The position numbers were made by a program, and so were the translations under genes. From an uncultured Oscillospiraceae bacterium (GTDB lineage: Bacteria; Bacillota; Clostridia; Oscillospirales; Ruminococcaceae): DNA of 64,000 nucleotides. The stretch is from positions 62,001 to 126,000 of the forward strand of contig URKR01000001.1 of NCBI GenBank assembly GCA_900548355.1, written 5' to 3'. Below are positions 58,054 to 64,000 of this stretch, piece after piece. Under the pieces are notes generated by a model. That model did not search any database and had not been told where the DNA came from. It saw only the letters and a list, made by a program, of their open reading frames with translations. Numbering within the stretch: position 1 is the stretch's first letter; each line of letters starts with the position of its first letter.

Positions 58054-59226
58054 ATGAAACGTATTTTTTTGATTGTGCTGGACAGTTTTGGCATTGGGGC
58101 AGAACCGGATGCCGCCAGTTTCGGCGATGCCGGCACCAATACCCTGGCGGCGATTACAGGGCACCCGAATTTTCAGGGAGAAAACCTTGCCGGCTTGGGC
58201 TTGTTCAACATTGATGGCGTCAACTGCGGAACGCCGGTCGAACGCCCGGTTGGGTGCTATGCGCGGCTGCGGGAAGCCAGCGCCGGCAAAGATACCACGA
58301 TTGGACACTGGGAAATCGCTGGCCTGCTTTCGCCCAATCCATTGCCGACATTCCCCGAAGGTTTCCCACAGGAGCTGCTGGATGCTTTTACGGCAAAGAC
58401 CGGTTACCAGGTTTTGTGCAACAAGCCCTACTCGGGTACCCAGGTCATCCATGATTACGGGGAGGAGCATCTGCATACAGGGGCGCTGATCGTTTACACA
58501 TCGGCGGACAGTGTCTTCCAGATCGCAGCGCATGAAGATAAGGTCCCGATTGAGGAACTCTACAAAATCTGTGAAACCGCCCGCGAGCTGCTGACAGGCC
58601 CTTATGGCGTTGGCAGAGTAATTGCGCGCCCGTTTGTCGGAACTTGTGCGGATGATTTCACCCGCACCCCCCGCCGGCATGATTTTTCACTGAAGCCGCC
58701 GGCGCCAACCCTGCTGGATCACCTGCAGGCGGCCGGTTTTGACACAATCGGCGTCGGCAAAATCCACGATATCTTTGCCGGGCAGGGCGTGGGGGAGACT
58801 ATCCGTACCGCAAACAACACCGAGGGACTGGCCGTGACGCAGTCGCTGTTGGATCGGGATTTTCACGGGCTTGCGTTTGTCAACCTTGTTGATTTTGATA
58901 TGCTGTACGGGCACCGGCGCGATATTGCCGGCTATGCCGCAGCTACGGCGGAATTCAATGCGTGGCTGCCGGGATTTATGGCCAGAATGAGCCCGGACGA
59001 TGTTTTGATGGTCACGGCAGATCATGGCTGTGACCCCAGCTATACCAAAACAACCGACCACACCCGCGAATATGTACCCTACCTGCTCTGGGGAAAAGGG
59101 CTGCGCAAAGGCGTAAACTTGGGAACGCGGTACAGCTTCGGCACCATTGCGGATACTGTCTGTCAGGCCCTTGGCGTGCAGGCGGACGTGGCCGGCTGCG
59201 GGGTGTGGCATGAAGTGGCGCGCTGA
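58054..59226 (+). CDS. deoB: Phosphopentomutase
   Basis: 390 residues, alkaline-phosphatase superfamily. It interconverts ribose-1- and ribose-5-phosphate for nucleoside salvage. Motifs: LIVLDSFGIGAEPDA with the metal Asp, GKDTTIGHWE with the phosphorylated Thr, and VTADHGCDPSY plus TDHTREYVPYLLW at the C-terminus. ATG 58054 follows AAGGAG; the frame is open 270 bases further upstream but has no domain there. Confidence 0.95.
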   Translation: MKRIFLIVLDSFGIGAEPDAASFGDAGTNTLAAITGHPNFQGENLAGLGLFNIDGVNCGTPVERPVGCYARLREASAGKDTTIGHWEIAGLLSPNPLPTFPEGFPQELLDAFTAKTGYQVLCNKPYSGTQVIHDYGEEHLHTGALIVYTSADSVFQIAAHEDKVPIEELYKICETARELLTGPYGVGRVIARPFVGTCADDFTRTPRRHDFSLKPPAPTLLDHLQAAGFDTIGVGKIHDIFAGQGVGETIRTANNTEGLAVTQSLLDRDFHGLAFVNLVDFDMLYGHRRDIAGYAAATAEFNAWLPGFMARMSPDDVLMVTADHGCDPSYTKTTDHTREYVPYLLWGKGLRKGVNLGTRYSFGTIADTVCQALGVQADVAGCGVWHEVAR

Positions 59227-59254
59227 CCCGCCGACAAACAGGAAGGAAGTTCTT

Positions 59255-60073
59255 TTGCAGATTTTTGTGGCAGCGCTTGCTGTGCTTTGGGTATTTTATT
59301 CGATATATCTGGTTTTGTCCAGCAACTTTAATATGGGGAATCTGATGGTCTGGGTGCTGACAGCCGTCAACTGCGCCTATGCCATCTGGTTCAAACCGAT
59401 CAATGCCTGGCTGCTCCAAACAATAGCAGGGCGGATTGCATTGGCTTTCCTCATTGCCGGCGCGGTGTTTCTGGTTGGTATGCTCGTGTTTGTGGCAACC
59501 AGCGGGTATGGAAATGTGCCGACCGGGCAGGAAAAAGTGGTTGTTGTGTTGGGCGCCGGCCTGCGGCGAGACAAGCCCAGTTTGCTGCTGCGCTACCGTT
59601 TGGACAAAGCGTTTGAATATGCGCAGGCCCACCCGGATGCAATCGTGATTACCACCGGCGGCCAGGGGCGTGATGAATGGGTGCCGGAAGGGCAGGCCAT
59701 GCGGGAATATCTGATTGCCAAGGGTCTTGCCCCTGACCACGTGCTGGCTGAAACCCGTTCCACATCAACGGAGGAAAATTTTTCGTTTGCTCGTAAAATT
59801 CTTGTGGAACAGGGTATTGATGTCAATGCGCCTATTGTCTATGTGACCAACGCCTTTCATTGCTACCGCGCGGGCGAATATGCACGGATGGCCGGCTTTG
59901 CCGAGGCGCGGGCCCTGCCGGCAGGAATTCCGCTGCGCAGTGTACCCACCTGCTACCTGCGCGAGGTGATGGCGGTGCTGTATTATTGGGTGTTCCGCTC
60001 TTCCCGCAGCGGGTTCATGCATCTGATGGTCGGATTGCTGAGCCTGAATAAAAAGTTCTTCTACCGGTCCTGA
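59255..60073 (+). CDS. DUF218 (SanA/YdcF-like) membrane protein
   Basis: 272 residues from TTG 59255, chosen because GGAAGGAAG precedes it and the first helix starts there. It has about three N-terminal transmembrane helices, then the DUF218 domain (VVVVLGAGLRRDKPS, ITTGGQG, TSTEENFSFARKIL, VTNAFHCYRAGEYARMAG). Relatives are linked to envelope barrier functions; the substrate is unknown. It lies 28 bases after deoB. Confidence 0.85.
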   Translation: MQIFVAALAVLWVFYSIYLVLSSNFNMGNLMVWVLTAVNCAYAIWFKPINAWLLQTIAGRIALAFLIAGAVFLVGMLVFVATSGYGNVPTGQEKVVVVLGAGLRRDKPSLLLRYRLDKAFEYAQAHPDAIVITTGGQGRDEWVPEGQAMREYLIAKGLAPDHVLAETRSTSTEENFSFARKILVEQGIDVNAPIVYVTNAFHCYRAGEYARMAGFAEARALPAGIPLRSVPTCYLREVMAVLYYWVFRSSRSGFMHLMVGLLSLNKKFFYRS

Positions 60074-60082
60074 AATGACCAA

Positions 60083-60128
60083 AAAACTCCCGACGTACCT
60101 GGCTGCTGCCAGATATGCCGGGAGTTTT
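60083..60128. terminator. Bidirectional terminator
   Basis: AAAACTCCCG (60083-60092) pairs with CGGGAGTTTT (60119-60128), with an inner CTGGC/GCCAG stem. It separates the DUF218 gene from the convergent ATP-grasp gene. Confidence 0.8.
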
Positions 60129-60149
60129 GTTGTTAAGCGTTTGATTGGC

Positions 60150-61343
60150 TCAGATGCGTTCCTGCACAAACTGAATAAAGGCGTCTCGTTCTTCTTCGGT
60201 ATTGGCGTTTATAACATACATTTGGTTGCCCATATCGAGCGCCAGGGCGTCCGGGATGCGGTCGCACATTTTCATGCGGCTGCCGTATGCGCGCAGGATT
60301 TCCTGGTGGCTGTGCCGGTAGGCGACGCCGTCCCGCCGCCCGGCGTAGACGCAGAAGAAATGCGGCCCATCCAGCTGCTGCTTGCGCACCGCATCACGGC
60401 AGATCATGTCAGCCCAAATCTGGTAACAATCGATACTGTTGGCATAATTGATCATGTCCGGAGTGTAGCCGCCGGCCGGACGCATATTGACCTCAAGCGC
60501 CACATAGTCGCCGGCGCGGCCCAGCCCCGGTTTGTCAGCGCGCAGCTGGAAAAATTCACAGTGAAAGAAGCGGCTTTTTGCGCCGAAAGCCCGGATTGTG
60601 CGGAAACCGACATCCCGCAGCGCCTCGGGCACTTCTTTTTGCGTCCAATAGGCAAGGTCACCCTGTGTGTTGACGATATCCATGATCGGGGTGGGGAAAT
60701 AATTGCTGGTATAGAACAGCGGGGTGCAGTGGCTGTCGGCCACGCCATCAAAGCTGACAATGGTTCCGTCAATAAATTCCTCCATAATATAGGGAACAGA
60801 CGGCCTGCTTCGATAGAAGGAAAGCAACTCTGCTTCATTGTGCAGCTTATAGGTGGCCTCGGCGCCGCAACCGTTATCGGGCTTGACAATCACAGGCCAG
60901 CCAACCTGAGAGATAAAACCCCGTGCTGCCTCCAGGCTGTCAACCATATGGTGGCGTGCCACCGGTACGCCGGCGGCGAGGTAGCTCTCTTTCATTGCGC
61001 TTTTATAGCGGATCCGACGGATAAAATCACTTTTGGCGCCGGTTGTGATATTGAAATCGGTGCGCAGGGCGGCGTCCTGCTCCAGCCAGTATTCGTTGTT
61101 GCTTTCCAGCCAATCTATCTTGCCGTAACGATGGGTGAAATACCCCATCGCGCGCACCATTGCATCGTAATCGGCCAGGTTGCCCACGCGGTAGTATTCG
61201 GTCAGGGAGGCTTTCAGCTCAGGCAGAAGTTCCTCGTATGGAGCATCGCCGATGCCAAGTACCCGGACGCCGTTCTTTTGCAGCCGGTCACAGAAATTCC
61301 AATAGGTTTTGGGGAAATTCGGTGAGATAAATACAAAATTCAT
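60150..61343 (-). CDS. ATP-grasp domain protein
   Basis: 397 residues: a pre-ATP-grasp region NFVFISPNFPKTYWNFC, then VPVARHHMV, GWPVIVKPDNGCGAEATYKL (nucleotide binding), YIMEEFIDG and EVNMRPAGGYTPDM (metal site). This is the carbamoyl-phosphate-synthetase-like ATP-grasp pattern, which joins a carboxylate to a nucleophile. Substrate unknown; no biosynthetic partners are adjacent. RBS GGAGG. Confidence 0.85.
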   Translation of the reverse strand: MNFVFISPNFPKTYWNFCDRLQKNGVRVLGIGDAPYEELLPELKASLTEYYRVGNLADYDAMVRAMGYFTHRYGKIDWLESNNEYWLEQDAALRTDFNITTGAKSDFIRRIRYKSAMKESYLAAGVPVARHHMVDSLEAARGFISQVGWPVIVKPDNGCGAEATYKLHNEAELLSFYRSRPSVPYIMEEFIDGTIVSFDGVADSHCTPLFYTSNYFPTPIMDIVNTQGDLAYWTQKEVPEALRDVGFRTIRAFGAKSRFFHCEFFQLRADKPGLGRAGDYVALEVNMRPAGGYTPDMINYANSIDCYQIWADMICRDAVRKQQLDGPHFFCVYAGRRDGVAYRHSHQEILRAYGSRMKMCDRIPDALALDMGNQMYVINANTEEERDAFIQFVQERI

Positions 61344-61404
61344 ACAACATGCCTCCTAAAAGCGGATGGCAGCGTTTGGGGCTGCCTTCTGCCTTTTGGT
61401 TTGC

Positions 61405-61578
61405 TCAGACGAACTGGTTGCGAGTGGGGTTGTAAGTGTAACCGACTTCAGCCAGTTTGCGGCAAAGTGCGTCCTGGTCGGTCTCTTCTTTGCGGCAGAA
61501 GGTGGCCAGGTCTTTGTCACGATCACGCAGTTTGGTGTTGACATAGCTCAGCAGGATAATCGGGTCGCTGGGGATCAT
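61405..61578 (-). CDS. DUF4250 protein
   Basis: 57 residues: MIPSDPIILLSYVNTKLRD, then LCRKLAEVGYTYNPTRNQFV, the pattern of DUF4250, a short protein of unknown role. ATG 61578 matches the family start and follows AAAGGAG. Confidence 0.8.
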   Translation of the reverse strand: MIPSDPIILLSYVNTKLRDRDKDLATFCRKEETDQDALCRKLAEVGYTYNPTRNQFV

Positions 61579-61612
61579 GGGGGCTCCTTTCAAAAAATGA
61601 GAATGGAAAATG

Positions 61613-61639
61613 TAAAAAGCCGGTCACGACGTGACCGGC
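61613..61639 (-). terminator. rpmB terminator
   Basis: Leftward GCCGGTCAC pairs with GTGACCGGC, then TTTTT. Confidence 0.82.
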
Positions 61640-61658
61640 AATTTTCAGCTCAACGCAA

Positions 61659-61847
61659 TCAGACTGCGCGGGTGACTTTGCCCGAACGCAGGCAGCGGGT
61701 GCAGGCGTAGATATACTTCGGGGACCCATCCACGACAGCTTTTACGCGCTTCACGTTGGGGCTCCAGGTACGATTGCTCCGACGGTGGGAGTGGGATACC
61801 TTGATGCCGAACGCAACACCCTTACCACAGCATGCACATTTGGCCAT
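61659..61847 (-). CDS. rpmB: 50S ribosomal protein L28
   Basis: 62 residues: MAKCACCGKGVAFGIKVSHS start with CxxC, RRSNRTWSPNVKRVK core, and CTRCLRSGKV with a second CxxC. This zinc-binding form is the one usually expressed under zinc sufficiency. The start follows AAAGGAGGTG. It has its own terminator. Confidence 0.97.
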   Translation of the reverse strand: MAKCACCGKGVAFGIKVSHSHRRSNRTWSPNVKRVKAVVDGSPKYIYACTRCLRSGKVTRAV

Positions 61848-61987
61848 AGCTTGCACCTCCTTTACCATAGCTTATCTATCATAACAAACTTACACCCAAA
61901 TTGCAAGGGCTTTTTTCAAAAATTCGCACAAAAATCGGTAAAAACCAAAAATGGCTGGCCGGAGCATCTGGAAAATCCGCCTTGCCC

Positions 61988-62016
61988 TTGTTTTGTGGGG
62001 GCGGATACAGTATAAT
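61988..62016 (+). promoter_or_regulatory. Promoter of the M50-scpAB cluster
   Basis: TTGTTT (61988-61993), 17-bp spacer, perfect TATAAT (62011-62016), 40 bases before the protease start. Confidence 0.6.
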
Positions 62017-62055
62017 AGCTTCAGATTATTTTTGCAAGAGAGTTGAGGAAATCGC

Positions 62056-62715
62056 ATGAATGGCTTGCTGGGCCCCGGTGCGTTGTACCTGTTTGCCATC
62101 CGCGCCCTGGTTACCCTGATTGTTATACCGTTTCATGAATCTGCACACGCATTGGTCAGCTGGCTGTTGGGGGACCCGACCGCTAAAAACGCAGGCCGTC
62201 TTTCCATGAACCCGCTGCGTCATTTTGATCCAGTGGGCACGGTTTGTATGCTGCTGGGCGGCGTCGGTTGGGCTAGGCCGGTCGGGGTCCAGCCGTACCG
62301 TTTTCGTAACCCTAAGGTTGGCATGGCGGTTTCGGCTGCGGCAGGGCCGATGTCCAACCTGCTGCTGGCTTATATTTGCATGATCCTTTATAAAGCGGCA
62401 GTGTATGCCACAAACGGTGCAGCCGCCGGGGTAGTGCTGGACTTTTTGTGGCTGATGATTTCAATGAACACGAGTTTGGCTGTTTTTAATCTGCTACCGG
62501 TACCGCCGTTTGACGGCAGCCGGATTTTTTTGCTGTTTTTGCCGCAGCGTACCTATTTCCGCGCGATGCGGTATGAAAGGGTCATCATGGCTGTGGTGCT
62601 GTTGCTGGTGTTGACCGGCCTGTTAGACCGGCCGCTTTCTTTCTGCGTCAACGCAGTGTGGCAGGGGCTGGACACAGGCACCCTGTTTGTGGATGCTTTG
62701 TTTCGAGGGTTGTAA
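62056..62715 (+). CDS. M50-family (site-2-protease-like) membrane protease
   Basis: 219 residues with several transmembrane helices. The zinc motif HESAH (HExxH) is at residues 29-33, and NLLPVPPFDG (residues ~145-154) gives the third ligand aspartate. GRLSMNPLRHFDPVG is typical of the minimal M50B type without a PDZ domain. Substrate unknown. It precedes scpA by 12 bases, an arrangement seen in many Firmicutes. Confidence 0.9.
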   Translation: MNGLLGPGALYLFAIRALVTLIVIPFHESAHALVSWLLGDPTAKNAGRLSMNPLRHFDPVGTVCMLLGGVGWARPVGVQPYRFRNPKVGMAVSAAAGPMSNLLLAYICMILYKAAVYATNGAAAGVVLDFLWLMISMNTSLAVFNLLPVPPFDGSRIFLLFLPQRTYFRAMRYERVIMAVVLLLVLTGLLDRPLSFCVNAVWQGLDTGTLFVDALFRGL

Positions 62716-62727
62716 GTTGGGAGTTTC

Positions 62728-63462
62728 ATGGAAGTATTGACCTTTCACCTGGAAGATTTTGACGGGCCGCTGGATTTGCTGCTGCATCTGGTAGGCAAGA
62801 ATAAAATGAACCTCTATGACATCAATATCATGGAGCTGATTGACCAATATACTGCCGCCATAGCCTCCACGCAGGACCGCATGGAAGTTTCCAGTGAGTT
62901 TATTGATATGGCGGCTCATCTTGTACAGATGAAAAGCGCCCTGCTACTGCCGCGAAGCCAGGAAGCCGAACGCATGAAGGCAGAGCTGACCGGACGCCTT
63001 ATCGAATACAGCGCCTGTAAGCGGGTAGCGGCTGCCCTGGGCAGCCGCGCGCGGGATATGTATACGGCGGTGCGCAAGCCGATGACGCTCAAAAGCCCTG
63101 CGGAATATACCCGCCCGCAAGACCCGGACAGATTGGTCCAGGCCTGGTATAATCTGATGGGCCGCAGTCTGCGCCGCCGGAAGCCCAGTCAGGAACGGTT
63201 TGAACCGTTGGTTGCAGCGCCTTTTGTCTCAGTGGGCAGCCGGGTGGCGCATCTTTTGCGCGGGCTGCTGCGCGGTACGCTGCACCGGATGAGCCAGCTG
63301 TTCAACCCGCAGGAAAGCCGCAGCACCAATGTGGCAACCTTTCTGGCTTTATTGGAACTGATTCGTGCCGGGCGTGTTCGGCTGGACGAATCGGGCGTGA
63401 TGACGATTGACCGGCGCCGTCGCTCGCGCCAGCAAAACGGGGGAGGAATGCCTGATGAATGA
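62728..63462 (+). CDS. scpA: Segregation and condensation protein A
   Basis: 244 residues; the kleisin subunit of the SMC-ScpAB condensin. Start MEVLTFHLEDFDGPLDLLLHLV, then KNKMNLYDINIMELIDQY, are family hallmarks for SMC head binding, and the C-terminal winged-helix end contains ATFLALLELIRAGRV. Overlaps scpB by eight bases. Confidence 0.96.
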   Translation: MEVLTFHLEDFDGPLDLLLHLVGKNKMNLYDINIMELIDQYTAAIASTQDRMEVSSEFIDMAAHLVQMKSALLLPRSQEAERMKAELTGRLIEYSACKRVAAALGSRARDMYTAVRKPMTLKSPAEYTRPQDPDRLVQAWYNLMGRSLRRRKPSQERFEPLVAAPFVSVGSRVAHLLRGLLRGTLHRMSQLFNPQESRSTNVATFLALLELIRAGRVRLDESGVMTIDRRRRSRQQNGGGMPDE

Positions 63463-64000
63463 ACGCCAGAAACTTGGTGCATTGGAAGCAATGCTGTTTG
63501 CCCACGCGGAACCGGTAGAGACCGCGCGTCTGGCGGAGGCCATGCGGCTGGAGGCCGCACAGGTAGAGGAACTATTGGCTTCTTTGCAGGCAGATTATGA
63601 CGCCAGGGAAAGCGGCATAGCGCTGCTCCGATTTGAGGGCGGGCGCTGGCAGATGTCCACGCGCCCGTATTACGGCGAGATGGTCAAACGAGTGCTGGAT
63701 ACCCGCCACGATGCGCCGCTTTCACCCGCCGCGCTTGAGGTGCTGGCCGTCATTGCATACAACCAGCCCGTATCCCGCAGCTTTATTGAACAGGTGCGCG
63801 GTGTGGATTCGTCCTCCACCGTTTCAAAACTGCTGGATCGCGGCCTGATTGAAGAGGCTGGCCGGCTGGACCTGCCCGGCAAGCCGGTTGCGTTCCGGGT
63901 GACCGATACCTTCCTGCGGGTATTTGGCCTTGCAAGCTTGGCGGAACTGCCGCCGCTGCATGAGGAAGAAACAGAGGAAACCCTTGAACCGGAGGAAGCG
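63455..64000 (+). CDS. scpB: Segregation and condensation protein B, 3' end outside window
   Basis: At least 182 codons, open to the window edge. ScpB is the other partner of ScpA in SMC condensin. Family features are LGALEAMLFAHAEPV, winged-helix segments LSPAALEVLAVIAYNQPVSR, SKLLDRGLIEEAGR and GKPVAFRVTDTFLRVFGL. ATG 63455 overlaps the scpA end and follows GGGGAGG. An acidic tail (EEETEETLEPEE) follows the domain. Confidence 0.96.
   Translation, partial: MNERQKLGALEAMLFAHAEPVETARLAEAMRLEAAQVEELLASLQADYDARESGIALLRFEGGRWQMSTRPYYGEMVKRVLDTRHDAPLSPAALEVLAVIAYNQPVSRSFIEQVRGVDSSSTVSKLLDRGLIEEAGRLDLPGKPVAFRVTDTFLRVFGLASLAELPPLHEEETEETLEPEEA

Overview
The window looks like a chromosome segment of a Gram-positive, GC-rich member of the Clostridia, most likely Oscillospiraceae (Gemmiger, Subdoligranulum or Faecalibacterium-like). 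The support is an intact spoIIR, AddAB rather than RecBCD, ScpA/ScpB, an L28 protein with two CxxC pairs, pyruvate kinase with the extra C-terminal PEP-utilizer-type domain, and Firmicutes-style Shine-Dalgarno sequences. The genus is an inference; no 16S rRNA gene is present.

Left host flank (1-14683): an aminotransferase cut by the window edge, a CPBP membrane protease, ispE, spoIIR, the addB-addA recombination nuclease pair, then leftward recR, ybaB, dnaX and the SRP RNA, and finally rightward smpB and the tmRNA gene ssrA. SmpB and tmRNA are the two halves of the trans-translation ribosome-rescue system.

Prophage (about 14677-47371, 32.7 kb): a complete-looking siphovirus integrated exactly at the 3' end of the tmRNA gene by a large serine recombinase at the opposite end. 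A 7-bp core, TCCACCA (the tmRNA acceptor end), occurs at both junctions. Each core is flanked on the phage side by one arm of a 15-bp inverted repeat, so attP can be rebuilt from the sequence. Layout: immunity region (XRE repressor, SLOG-domain protein); a leader with two strong promoters that encodes a terminated structured RNA; an early operon of seven unassigned small proteins ending in a D5/SF3 helicase; a 1.4-kb non-coding region with origin-like repeats and divergent consensus promoters; the packaging, head, tail and lysis operon (phosphoesterase and adenine methylase first, then terminase, portal, scaffold, capsid, connectors, tail, tape measure, LRR fibre, holin candidate, lysin); and a leftward accessory block (ClpX-like unfoldase, ArdC-like protein, DUF3846 protein, membrane protein). 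It closes with a second XRE gene, a ribbon-helix-helix protein and the integrase.

Regulation inside the prophage shows two themes. The promoters of the early leader and of the RHH-integrase operon carry the same 12-bp palindrome in their -10/-35 spacers. At three places a strong promoter is followed by an intrinsic terminator before the first gene, which suggests antitermination or small-RNA production.

Right host flank (47372-64000): the displaced ssrA terminator, a drug-efflux-type locus (MFS, a fused ABC remnant, TetR), a Cys-rich DUF1540 protein, a beta-helix-like lipoprotein, DUF1294, an esterase, an Spx/ArsC-family protein, pta, leftward pyk-luxS, deoB, a DUF218 protein, leftward ATP-grasp, DUF4250 and rpmB genes, and an M50 protease-scpA-scpB cluster cut by the window edge.
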